Source of the DNA: Chromatiaceae bacterium
GTDB lineage: Bacteria; Pseudomonadota; Gammaproteobacteria; Chromatiales; Chromatiaceae
DNA: 64,000 nt
Assembly: GCA_024235255.1 (NCBI GenBank)
Contig: JACKMT010000002.1
Span: 124,001 to 188,000 of the forward strand
Direction of reading: 5' to 3'
The notes below the pieces were generated by a model. That model worked only from the letters and a program-made list of their open reading frames with translations. It searched no databases and was not told the origin of the DNA. Both the position numbers and the translations under genes were made by a program. Positions 35,501 to 44,200 of the stretch are shown here, in pieces; the stretch's first letter is position 1, and each line of letters opens with the position of its first letter.

Positions 35501-35625
35501 CCGCTGATTTCGATGAACGCTTTATTGGCATAAGTCAGGATCCCTTTAAGATCGGTGCGGGATGCCAGGATGGTGCCATCCTTCATTACGTGTTCGTTGG
35601 TTGTCACTGGCTGATTGTTTTTCAC
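32515..35625 (-). CDS. Methyl-accepting chemotaxis protein with PAS and double-Cache domains
   Basis: A 1036-residue receptor: N-terminal Aer-like PAS (about 15-120), transmembrane helix (about 165-188), periplasmic double-Cache type ligand domain (about 190-430; RIHKPEKYGDDLSSFRHTV and GLGIRGVVPMFYDDK), second helix (433-452), HAMP, second PAS (about 525-640), and the signalling hairpin near 832-875. It ends QWEEF, a WxxF pentapeptide of the NWETF type that tethers CheR and CheB. Its PAS, HAMP and hairpin regions are clearly related to the neighbouring receptor, but the sensor domain and tail differ. Confidence 0.93.
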   Translation of the reverse strand: MKNNQPVTTNEHVMKDGTILASRTDLKGILTYANKAFIEISGFEEHELVGKNHNVVRHPDMPPEAFEDLWFTIKQGKPWVGIVKNRCKNGDFYWVKATVSPVVKNGQIVEYLSVRTKPSTEQVAQAEAFYRDIKAGKASFKKGFLSRGYAKWRDAPIVSRLSAAIAMLTTVIVGVLVAGALWGLAGIVGQAEKRELAGLYESVTDSLKAESRLATAMATLVANMPEAQMAFAKQDRARLLELFRDAYLKLSADHGVRQFQFHSPPAFSFARIHKPEKYGDDLSSFRHTVVKTNSDRSVVTGLEVGVAGLGIRGVVPMFYDDKHIGSVEFGMSFGQPFFDSIKAKHGVDVALYLDRAGKLEKFASTIEGEALPVSGDEAKQVFGGESIHRNVEHQDKSLAVLLGPVVDYSNNRIGILEIAMDRSQFVAQMTKIRNQALILGILALLSGLLIAWLIARSIARPILQAAEVASKISYGDYDNNIVISRNDETGLLLNSMLTMQSRLGYDLHEVVEAATENLRIKTALDNSSTSITVSDKSNTLIFMNRAAHTQFDLLGEHIRSQGKTFNTNTLIGTSLADFFPDDTLAEMYRSELNDTKTSRFDAWDHTFKLITSPIKDTEGDYQGRVTQWFDITGELKVQREIDSIVENARAGDLTGRIALEGKEGFFATLGSGINALIGVVENAFNDIAKTMSLMAKGDLTKSMSGDYMGAFGKVQQDVNGTIANLEKIMSQLREAGEVITIASDEISAGNNNLSSRTEQQASALQETASSMEQLTGTVKNNADNAQQANQLAASARQTAEKGGEVVSQAVQAMDAINSSSNQIAEIIGVIDEIAFQTNLLALNASVEAARAGEQGRGFAVVATEVRNLAGRSASAAKEIKGLIQDSAGKVKAGTELVRASGETLTEIVLSVKKVGDIISEIAAASQEQSAGIDQVNQAVTSMDEVTQQNAALAEETSAAALSMNEKAREMDGLMGFFTLSKSSRPAPPRIQSAHKPVAAAPLHPRVSAVAASSRHHTSPAAFKPAEEDEGDQWEEF

Positions 35626-35674
35626 TACCTATTAGCTCCTAGTCACTCAGTTTTTTCTTCGCTTTGGTTTGTGA

Positions 35675-36190
35675 TCAGGCTGCGCCCACCCGTTGCTTTT
35701 GCACATGTATGGTGTCAGGCGCCAACCGGTCCACATCCAGCAACATGACCATTTTCTTACCTGCACTGACCATGCCGACGATGAACTCCGTATTCAACCG
35801 ACTGCCAAAATCCGGTACCCGCTGAATTTCGGCTGCATCCATGTTCAACACATCGGAGACGCCGTCTACGACGATACCGATGTTCTTTTCGCCATCGCTT
35901 CCCACAATCCGCAGTACCACAACCACCGTCCCCTTTGTATACTCCCGCCCCGGCATGCCAATACGCAGGCGCAGATCGAAAACTGGCACGATGGTACCGC
36001 GCAGGTTGAGTACCCCTTTTACATATAATGGTGAATTGGGTATACGGGTAACCGCTTCCCACCCGCGGATTTCCTGCACTCTCAGGATATCCACACCATA
36101 GTCCTCACCCCCCAGGGAGAAGGTGAGGAATTCATTGCGGCAACGATCGGTGACCGATTCAGCCACCGCTTGTCTTGGTTCTTTCTGCAT
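35675..36190 (-). CDS. cheW: Chemotaxis adaptor protein CheW (copy 2)
   Basis: A 171-residue CheW with EFLTFSLGGEDYGVDILRVQEIRGW, VLNLRGTIVPVFDLRLR and VVDGVSDVLNMDAAEIQ. It lies seven bases after cheA. The two CheW copies are about equally complete, so they may serve different receptor sets. Confidence 0.95.
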   Translation of the reverse strand: MQKEPRQAVAESVTDRCRNEFLTFSLGGEDYGVDILRVQEIRGWEAVTRIPNSPLYVKGVLNLRGTIVPVFDLRLRIGMPGREYTKGTVVVVLRIVGSDGEKNIGIVVDGVSDVLNMDAAEIQRVPDFGSRLNTEFIVGMVSAGKKMVMLLDVDRLAPDTIHVQKQRVGAA

Positions 36191-36197
36191 ATGTATC

Positions 36198-38291
36198 TCA
36201 GGCCGTCCGTTTTACCAGCTGCAGCTCCGGGCTCTGGTTGGTCAGGCGCATGATCCCGGGAATATCGAGGATCAACGCCACCGAGCCGTCGCCCAGAATA
36301 GTCGCCCCCGATACCCCCTCCACCCTTCCATAGTTGGCTTCAAGTGATTTGATCACCACCTGCTGCTGTCCGATCAGGTCATCCACCAGGATTCCACAGC
36401 GCCGCCCATCGCCCTCTACCACGACCAACAGGCCATCCTTCAGATCCTGAGCCCGGTACCCCTCGATACCGAATACTTCGTGCAGACGGACGATAGGAAG
36501 GTATTCATCCCGCAGTTTGAACGCTTCACCGCGGCCGGCAACCAGGTTGATGCTATCGGGATGAACCTGCAACGATTCGATAATGGAGATCAGGGGTACA
36601 ATATAGATTTCATCGCCGACCGATATGATCTGACCATCGAGGATGGCCAGGGTTAGGGGCAGGCGGATGATAATGGCGCTGCCCCGGCCTAATTCCGACT
36701 CAATCTCAATATTACCGCCCAGTTCATTGATGTTTCTGCGCACCACATCCATGCCAACACCGCGGCCGGAAACGTCATTCACCTTATCTGCAGTGGAGAA
36801 ACCGGCTTGAAAAATCAGTTCGTAAATCTGCTGATCGCTCATTTTGTCGCTCTCTTCGATCAGCCCCTTCTCGATGGCTTTCCTGCGTATACGGTCAGCA
36901 TCCAGTCCCCTGCCGTCATCGCGTATTTCAATAACAATACTGCCTCCGTTGTGGAAAGCGTTGAGTTCCACCACGCCGGTTTCCGGCTTTCCCGCTGCGA
37001 TCCTCTGATCCGGCATTTCGATGCCGTGATCGAGGCTGTTGCGCACCAGATGAACCAGGGGATCGCCGATCTTCTCGATGACCGTCTTGTCAACTTCGGT
37101 GTTTTCGCCGCTCATTCTCAACTCGATCTTCTTGCCCAACTGGGTGCTGAGATCATGAACCAGGCGCGGAAACCGGCTGAAGGTGAAGCTGATGGGTAAC
37201 ATCCGGATCTGCATCACGCTCTCCTGCATCTCCCGGGTATGCCGCTCCAGCTGTGCAAGCCCTTCCTGCAAACGGTCAACCTGGCCGATATGGAAGTTCT
37301 CGCCCAGCATACTGAGCATGGACTGGGTTATAACCAGCTCACCCACCATGTTGATCAGGGTATCGATCTTGGTGATATCCACGCGAATGGAGTTGGAGGG
37401 TGGCGCTGCGGAAGCACGCCGCTGTTCGACTCGTCGATCTCCTTTGCGTCGGTCGCCGCTTTTGCGTCGATCCGGTCCGTACGGTTCCTCTGCCTCCGTC
37501 ACATTCAATGCTGAGTCACCGATAATTTTTTTCGTCGGATTATCAGCCTCACTCAATTCCGGCGCATCGGCATGGAGCGGCATGACGGCAAGGTCGCAAT
37601 CGTCCTCAACCCAGTCGAACACCTCATCTATCTGCACCCGGTCCACACCGCCATTGAGATGGATATTCCAGGAGAGATAGCACTCCTCGGGGTCAAACTG
37701 TGCAAACCCGGGCAGCAGAGAGACATCGCACTCCACCTCCATATCACCGAGAGAGGCCAGTTCGCGCAGAATGCGCAACGGGTCGTTGCCGGTCTGCATC
37801 ATGCGCGGCAGCGGACGGAAAACCAGATGCCAACCGATTACCTCGTGTAATGTGGCATTACTCCCTGCATCGATATCACTGCCGGATGCCGGTTCACCGA
37901 CATGGTCGTTAAGAACTGCCTCGAGTTCCTGCATCTGAGCCTTAACCGACTCCTCATCCAGATCGCCCTTGCCACTGGCAGCGGTCAACATCTCCCGCAA
38001 TACATCAACCGAGCGCAACAGAACCTCCAGCGCTCTATCGGTAACCAGCCGCCTGCCGTCCCTCATCTCATCGAGCAGGGTCTCCATGATGTGTGTGAAG
38101 GCCGCTATATCGCTGAACCCGAAGGTGCCACTCCCTCCTTTTATCGAATGTGCCGCCCGAAAAATGGCATTGATCTGTTCGGCATCAACCTCTCCCGGAT
38201 CCATGTTCAGCAGTCCGGATTCCATCACTTCCAGTCCCTCGAAGCTCTCCTCGAAGAACACCTGGTGGAATTGGGACATATCGATCGTCAC
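36198..38291 (-). CDS. cheA: Chemotaxis sensor histidine kinase CheA
   Basis: Autophosphorylates and passes phosphate to CheY and CheB. It has 697 residues. P1 carries the phospho-histidine in AAHSIKGGSGTFGF near residue 49; a P2-like CheY-binding region lies at about 145-245; a charged RRKSGDRRKGDRR linker; P3 dimerisation; the P4 ATPase with VHLVRNSLDHGIE, DDGRGLD and GRGVGMDVVR; and the CheW-like P5 ending near ITRLTNQSPELQL. It follows cheY by 35 bases. No CheZ phosphatase gene is in the window. Confidence 0.97.
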   Translation of the reverse strand: MTIDMSQFHQVFFEESFEGLEVMESGLLNMDPGEVDAEQINAIFRAAHSIKGGSGTFGFSDIAAFTHIMETLLDEMRDGRRLVTDRALEVLLRSVDVLREMLTAASGKGDLDEESVKAQMQELEAVLNDHVGEPASGSDIDAGSNATLHEVIGWHLVFRPLPRMMQTGNDPLRILRELASLGDMEVECDVSLLPGFAQFDPEECYLSWNIHLNGGVDRVQIDEVFDWVEDDCDLAVMPLHADAPELSEADNPTKKIIGDSALNVTEAEEPYGPDRRKSGDRRKGDRRVEQRRASAAPPSNSIRVDITKIDTLINMVGELVITQSMLSMLGENFHIGQVDRLQEGLAQLERHTREMQESVMQIRMLPISFTFSRFPRLVHDLSTQLGKKIELRMSGENTEVDKTVIEKIGDPLVHLVRNSLDHGIEMPDQRIAAGKPETGVVELNAFHNGGSIVIEIRDDGRGLDADRIRRKAIEKGLIEESDKMSDQQIYELIFQAGFSTADKVNDVSGRGVGMDVVRRNINELGGNIEIESELGRGSAIIIRLPLTLAILDGQIISVGDEIYIVPLISIIESLQVHPDSINLVAGRGEAFKLRDEYLPIVRLHEVFGIEGYRAQDLKDGLLVVVEGDGRRCGILVDDLIGQQQVVIKSLEANYGRVEGVSGATILGDGSVALILDIPGIMRLTNQSPELQLVKRTA

Positions 38292-38326
38292 GGTTTCATT
38301 CTCGTTTCTGCAATCTTAGCGATTTG

Positions 38327-38689
38327 TCAACCCAGCACTTTATTGATGGTGCTCAGCAGCTGTTCCGGATTGAATGGTTTTACGATCCATCCAGTGGCAC
38401 CGGCCGCCTTGCCCTGCTGTTTTTTCTCCGGACTCGATTCCGTGGTCAACATAAGGAGTGGCGTAAACCTGTAACTTGGTAGGGAACGCAGCTCTCTAAT
38501 CAGAGAAATCCCATCCATTTTTGGCATATTCACATCGGTGATCACCAGATTAACCCCCTGTTTTTTCGCATATTGAAGCGCCTCCACACCATCCGATGCC
38601 TCGATAACCTGATGCCCTGCACCTTTTAGCGTAAAAGCGACCATTTGCCGCATAGAGGCTGAGTCATCGACTGCTAAAATGCTTGCCAT
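38327..38689 (-). CDS. cheY: Chemotaxis response regulator CheY
   Basis: A 120-residue single receiver domain that controls the flagellar motor. Acid pocket VDD at residues 7-9, phospho-acceptor D52 (ITDVNMPKMDG), T82/T83 and K104 (IVKPFNP) are all present. It is the first gene after the sigma-28-like promoter at 38851 and has GGAGAAAAC before its ATG. Confidence 0.95.
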   Translation of the reverse strand: MASILAVDDSASMRQMVAFTLKGAGHQVIEASDGVEALQYAKKQGVNLVITDVNMPKMDGISLIRELRSLPSYRFTPLLMLTTESSPEKKQQGKAAGATGWIVKPFNPEQLLSTINKVLG

Positions 38690-38850
38690 GTCTTGTTTTC
38701 TCCTGGATTAATAGACCGGTCATTCCTCATCTGCCCATTGTTCCGAATGGTCTGAGTTGCCAGACTGTGCCAAGTATCAATCGCGGGGAAGTTTTTTACC
38801 CTTTATCGGTTTTAACCTGGTTTTCTCTAGGCGAGGTTGCTACGCAACAT

Positions 38851-38877
38851 ATATCGTCGCTATCGCGCTTAACTTTA
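38851..38877 (-). promoter_or_regulatory. Sigma-28 (FliA) promoter of the chemotaxis operon
   Basis: On the minus strand TAAAGTTA-N11-GACGATAT, compared with the FliA consensus TAAAGTTT-N11-GCCGATAA: 7 of 8 and 6 of 8 matches with the exact spacing. Transcription would start near 38843, about 150 bases before cheY. It places the operon in the late flagellar class. The gap 38690-39080 otherwise holds two small hairpins and the promoter of the plus-strand gene at 39081 (TATAAT at 38974). Confidence 0.75.
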
Positions 38878-38913
38878 GTTTGGGAACGAGCTGTACATCT
38901 CTATTCGGCAGCA

Positions 38914-38949
38914 TTGTGTCTAGGGACACAATTTGTGCGCCTAGGGCAC
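38914..38949. repeat. Tandem related hairpins in the cheY upstream region
   Basis: TTGTGTC-TAGG-GACACAA (38914-38931) is a perfect inverted repeat, immediately followed by GTGC-GCCTAGG-GCAC (38935-38949), which has the same TAGG core. They lie between the cheY promoter and the divergent gene promoter, so they may be operators for a shared regulator. Confidence 0.5.
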
Positions 38950-39080
38950 CATTCCCGCTGGTGCGGGCGTGCGTATAATAGCCAAAGTTAAATATCCGCC
39001 AAGCAGCCCTGTCATGCATAATTGGTTACTATAGGCAGCCAATCTGCAGCATCGGCGGTGACAGACGAAAGGTCGATTAC

Positions 39081-39926
39081 GTGAAACTGAGTCTCGAAGA
39101 GTTCCAAGCCTGGAAGAACAAGAAGATCACCCTGCTTGGCATGTCCGGCGTGGGCAAAACCCACCTGTCCAGTATGCTGCGCGAGCATAACTGGTTCCAC
39201 TACTCTGTCGACTACCGCATCGGCACCCGTTATCTGGACGAGCCGATCATGGACCTGATCAAGCAGCAGGCGATGCAGATTCCCTTTCTGCGTGACCTGA
39301 TGCGCAAGGATTGGATCTATGTCCGCAACAATATCAAAGTGGACGATCTCGGACCGGTGCTCAGCTTTGTCGGCAAACTCGGTAATCCCGAGTTGTCCGG
39401 AGTTCCGCTGGAGGAGTTTCGCCACCGTCAGGCGCTTTACCGCCAGGCGGAGATCGATGCGATCCGGGATATTCCCGTATTCGTTCGAAAAGCCCAGGAA
39501 ATTTACGGCTATCCCCATTTTATCAATGATGTGGCGGGAAGCCTGTGCGATCTGGAGGAGAACGGTTCAGTGGAACTGCTGGTTCGGCACACACTGATAC
39601 TCTATATAAAAGCCGCGGACAAATACGAAGAGGACGAGCTTATCAGACGCGCCCAAAAGTGGCCGAAACCGCTCTACTTCCGGCCTGCGTTCCTGGATGA
39701 GCAGATCCAGGCTTATTTGCAGGAGCACCAGCTGCAATACGCGGCCCAGATGGAACCCGATGCATTCACCAGTTGGGTTTTCCCGCGCCTTTTTCACTCC
39801 CGGATACCCCGCTACGAGGCAATAGCCGAACCGCACGGTTATACCGTCACTTCGCGTCAAGTCAACGGTCTCAGAGACGAACAGGATTTTCTGGAAATGG
39901 TGGAAATGGCCATTGCAGCAGGGTAG
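39081..39926 (+). CDS. P-loop NTPase of unknown function
   Basis: A 281-residue soluble protein. The Walker A motif is LLGMSGVGKTHLSSML at residues 18-33, directly after a short N-terminal helix. A candidate Walker B-like stretch is ILYIKAADKYEEDEL near residue 175. No membrane helix is seen. I do not recognise the family; the arrangement looks like a small kinase-type P-loop protein. GTG start with AAAGG before it; it is divergent from the chemotaxis operon and 117 bases upstream of metA. Confidence 0.75.
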   Translation: MKLSLEEFQAWKNKKITLLGMSGVGKTHLSSMLREHNWFHYSVDYRIGTRYLDEPIMDLIKQQAMQIPFLRDLMRKDWIYVRNNIKVDDLGPVLSFVGKLGNPELSGVPLEEFRHRQALYRQAEIDAIRDIPVFVRKAQEIYGYPHFINDVAGSLCDLEENGSVELLVRHTLILYIKAADKYEEDELIRRAQKWPKPLYFRPAFLDEQIQAYLQEHQLQYAAQMEPDAFTSWVFPRLFHSRIPRYEAIAEPHGYTVTSRQVNGLRDEQDFLEMVEMAIAAG

Positions 39927-39953
39927 TAAGCTATAACCACGCTGCACAGCCAG

Positions 39954-39976
39954 TTTTTTAAATTTAATTTAAAAAA
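39954..39976. repeat. AT-only inverted repeat before metA
   Basis: Perfect ten-base arms TTTTTTAAAT/ATTTAAAAAA around TTA. It has no GC stem, so it is unlikely to be a good terminator; it may mark promoter or regulator-binding DNA for metA. Confidence 0.4.
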
Positions 39977-40043
39977 CCCATGGTTTTGTTCTTGCCGCAA
40001 GCGGCGGAGTATTTCCGAATAACTACAGATGGAGTAGCCCGGC

Positions 40044-41117
40044 ATGCCACTGGTATCCCACAATGCACTTCCCACTTTCGAACGCTTGCGCGCCGAGGGG
40101 CAGCTGGTCCTGGAAACCGGGCGTGCCATGCACCAGCATATTCGCGAACTGCATGTCGGGCTGTTGAACATGATGCCGGACGCGGCGCTGGAGCCCACCG
40201 AGCGCCAATTTTTTAGACTGGTCGGGGAGAGCAACCCGATTGCCCAGTTTTACATGCACCCCTTTACCCTAAAGGAGCAGGTCAGGGGCGAGCAGGCCAC
40301 CAGACATATCGAGAAGTACTATCAGTCGTTCGAGCAGATTCAGCAGGAGGGTCTGGATGCGCTGATTATTACCGGGGCGACCCCGACCCACCCCAACCTC
40401 TCGGATGAATCCTTCTGGCATCCGCTGCGCCAGGTGGTGGAATGGGCCGAGGAGAATGTCACTTCGACACTCTGCTCCTGTCTCGCGACCCATGCCGTGC
40501 TGGAAATGGTGCATGGACAGAAGCGCAGGCCTTTGGGCTTCAAGCGTTGGGGTGTCTTTCCCCACCATGTGGTGGATCCCCACCATCCACTGGTGAATGA
40601 TGTGAACACCCATTTCGATGTCCCCCACTCCCGCTTTAACGACATATCCAGGGAGCAGTTCACCCAGTCAGGCTTGCATATCCTGGTGGAGAGCGCCGAG
40701 GCGGGCGTCCATCTGGCAGTCAGCCAGGACAGGATTCGCTGGGTCTACTGCCAGGGACATCCGGAATACGACACCATCAGCCTGCTGAAAGAGTACAAGC
40801 GCGAAATAACTCAATACACCTTAGGTGCCAGACCCGACTATCCTTGCTTTCCGGACAATTTTTTTTCACCTTTGGTAAAGGCAATACTCGACGAGTACCA
40901 GCTGTTGTTGCGAACCGCCATATCGAAGGGAGTTGCGCCCCCCTCATTTCCGGATGATTTAGTCGTCAAGCTTTTGAACAATACCTGGCATGATACGGCC
41001 GAAGGCATTCTGGCCAATTGGATAGGCACCGTTTATCAGTTGACTCACCTGGAGCGCAAACGCCCCTACATGGATGGAATTGATCCTCGGGATCCCTTGG
41101 GTCTCGGGCTTGTCTGA
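40044..41117 (+). CDS. metA: Homoserine O-succinyltransferase family enzyme (MetA)
   Basis: Acylates homoserine in the first committed step of methionine synthesis. It has 357 residues, longer than E. coli MetA (309). The glutamine-amidotransferase-like core shows the catalytic cysteine in STLCSCLATHAVLEM and the His/Glu pair in VYCQGHPEYDT. The acyl-specificity region GAPLGLV of E. coli reads GATPTHPNL here, so succinyl versus acetyl preference cannot be read off the usual position. GGAG stands 12 bases before the ATG. It is followed by the coiled-coil SPOR gene after 155 bases. Confidence 0.88.
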   Translation: MPLVSHNALPTFERLRAEGQLVLETGRAMHQHIRELHVGLLNMMPDAALEPTERQFFRLVGESNPIAQFYMHPFTLKEQVRGEQATRHIEKYYQSFEQIQQEGLDALIITGATPTHPNLSDESFWHPLRQVVEWAEENVTSTLCSCLATHAVLEMVHGQKRRPLGFKRWGVFPHHVVDPHHPLVNDVNTHFDVPHSRFNDISREQFTQSGLHILVESAEAGVHLAVSQDRIRWVYCQGHPEYDTISLLKEYKREITQYTLGARPDYPCFPDNFFSPLVKAILDEYQLLLRTAISKGVAPPSFPDDLVVKLLNNTWHDTAEGILANWIGTVYQLTHLERKRPYMDGIDPRDPLGLGLV

Positions 41118-41272
41118 GGGCGGTTGTCCATCGCCAGTGGCCGAAAACAGCAGCGCATTCAGCTGCCACCCAGCGTGCCGCTAAAGGCAGGGCAAGAAAA
41201 ACACATAAAAGGTGGGAGCGCCCCTCCCAATTTGCTACCCCTGACAGCCAGGAAAATATTAAAATAACAGCG

Positions 41273-44200
41273 ATGAAAGACCCGAAACCGACAAAAAAAG
41301 AACTGGCCGCTCAGAGCAAGGTGCTCGAAGAGGAGGTTACCAGGCTAAAAAATCGCCTGAATGGCCAAGTATTCAAGAAAACCAAGCATGGTTATCGACT
41401 GGACCAGCTCAGCGAAGGCGCGCAGCAGCTGAATGGTCGCATCGAGGAGCTGGAAAATCAGCTGGCCAAACTCAGCAGGATGCAGGGCGAGCTGACAGAA
41501 AAGTGGCAGGAGCTGGGAAAAGAGACTGAAACCTTAAAGAGTAAGGATCAGGAAACCGGCGGCAAAAAGCGGCTCAAAGAGCAGCTGGGCAAATTAAAGT
41601 CCAGTGTCACCGAATTGAGTCTGCTGCAGCAGCAGACCGGCCAAACGCTGAATGAACTGCAGCGCGCTGTCGGCCGGGCCGGAAACGCCAGGGACGATTT
41701 AAAGCGTGAAAGCGACGAGCTCAGATCCCAGGTGCGCGGCCTGGAAGAGAGCAGCAGCAGGCATTCGGTGGAGCAAACCTCGCAGGAAGCGAGAACCAGG
41801 GCACTGGAAGGGCTGCTGGCAGAAATCACCCTTAAACAGCAGAATCTGGCTGCTGAAGGTGAAGCTGGAACCAATAATATAAAGCAGCAGCTGGAGCAGC
41901 AGATCGAGCCGATTCGTGCACAGCTGCAACTGTTGAACGAGCTTACTTCAGAAGAGAACGGCAGGCACAAAGAGATGGACCGCCGCCTGCAGGAACTGGC
42001 CAATAGGATTGGCGATCTGGGAGGGCGCTTCAACTATCTCAGCCAGGATGTAGCGGACCAGCGCCGCCATCGGGAGCATCTGCAGCAGGAGCTGGATCCA
42101 CGGCTGCAGCAGCTGGAAGCGCGGACCGCCACCATCGATACGCTGGAGACGCAGCTCAGCGCAAACCTGAAAGGAGAGACCGAGGCGCTTTGGGAGAAGC
42201 TGGAAGAGGCGGGCAGAGAACTCATCAGCCTCCGGGAGCGGCTGAATACGCTGGCAAACCGTGAACAGCTTCCGGAACTTGACCAGAAGCTGAGCGGCGT
42301 GGAAGCCGAAGTCAGCCGCCTAAGCGAAGCAGGCGATCTCCTCCAGGAGAGCTTCCAGGGTCTTGGCGGGCTGGAACTCAACCTCACCAGCAGACTGGAC
42401 AATCTGCAACAGCAGTTGCAGGAACATATTTCGCGCAGCAGAGAGTCCGAGGCGGCGATTCAACGCATCTCCGGAGAACTCGTCGAGTTGGGCAGCAACC
42501 TGCAGCAGCAGCTCGATCAGTCAGATCTGCAGCAACAACATCGGATCGAAGCGCTGGAACAGCAGTTACACGCCGCTTCAGCCGGTCATCAGGATAACCA
42601 CCAGCAGGAGGTGGATGCACAACTCGATCGGATAGAGGAGGCATTCACCGCTGAGCGGGAGCGTATCTTCCAGCTTGAAGAACGTGTCGCCCAGACCCGA
42701 GATCAAAATGAAACGCAAAGGCTCGAGCTGGAACAGGGTAGGCTGCTGCAGCAGGAACTTCAGTCACGCCTGGAGGACCTCAACGAGGATTTTGCCAACC
42801 AGACTGAGCTGAGCAATACCCTGACAGCTACGCTGGAGGTGCAAACCGAACAGCAGCAGGCATTGTCAGCGAGAGTCGACGAGCAGGCGGTACTGCAGCA
42901 GACACTGTCAGACAGGTTTGACAGGCATGCAGAACAGCAATCGGCACTGCACAAAGAGAGCGAAGCAATCGGGGTGGCACTGGCCGCGCTGGAGCAGCGC
43001 GATCAGCAAAGTGCAGACGAAGCGGCCGAGCTCAAGCTGGAACAGCGTGCATTAAGAGTGCAGCTTGAGGCTGAACAACCCAAAATCGAAGCGCAAGCTC
43101 AGACGCTGCAGGCACTGACGAACCGTTTCGATACCTTCGGGACTGGCGCAGAAGCGCAGCAACTGCGGATCGAACAGTGTGAGTCCAGCGGCAAAACCCA
43201 CCGAATCGCGCTCATTGCACTACTGCTTTTTGGACTCCTCGGCGGCTTGGCGTTCTTTTTATCCAATGCAGGAAAGGTCGCCGAGAGTGAGCAGCGGATC
43301 GCGCAGCAACCGGTATCCCCGGATCCGCGCTATATCACCCGGGAAGATCTTGCAGAGAAACTGCATGCTCTGGAGACTGGCCTGGCCGGCAATAGCGAGA
43401 AAATAACTACAGTGGAAAAAGCACTCCCGCCACAAAGCCTGTGGGAGCGCCAAGTCGAACTGGAACAGCAGCTGGCTCGCTTTGAAGCAAGGCTCGATCT
43501 GCTCAGCGCAGGTGCACAGGAAGGTGTAGCCAAGAGCGCTAACCCGGTTCAACCGGTAGCAGAGGAGTTGGAGCGCATCCATCGCGACATCGAGCAAATC
43601 AACGCCGCCCTGGCCCAACTTGCGGCACAACCCGCCAGCGATAACCGGGAAGCGGATTTAGCGCTCGTTGAACAGCGACTGGTCCAAACTCTGGATCAAC
43701 TGGGAGCAAGAGTTGACCGACTTGAAGCCCTCCGGGCTGCTCCGGAGTCAGGTCGGATAGCCGCTGTTCAGCAGGCGGCAAACGCAGCCGATGAGCAACT
43801 GGGAGCGCGTATCGATCAGCTAAAAATACAGCAAAACTCCATAGCGAAAATAGAAAGAGAGCTGATCGATACCAGAAAGGTGTTCGGAGATAGACTCGAC
43901 GAACTGGCAGCCGAAGGAGCCAACACTCGAGAGAAGGTTGCACAGCTGCAACATCAGGTGCAGGCACTTGGAAGCTTCGGTGACACATTCGCCACAAAGA
44001 ATGCTCCGCCTGCCAAGACCGGTGCTGAGGCGATCTGGCAGACAGCGGCTGATGCACGCCGATACGCCATCCAGCTAGCCGGCTCCCGTAGCAAGTCGTC
44101 ACTGATTGCTTTCATGTCAAGCCAGCCTGTGCAGGGTGGTACCGCTTATTTCCGTACCGTACACGAGGGGCGTGAGTGGTATATCCTGCTCTACGGTCCC

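Noticed and set aside
41548..42033. Ser/Leu/Arg-rich minus-strand frame opposite the coiled-coil gene
   Set aside because: Repetitive shadow of the Gln/Leu-rich heptads; no ribosome site.
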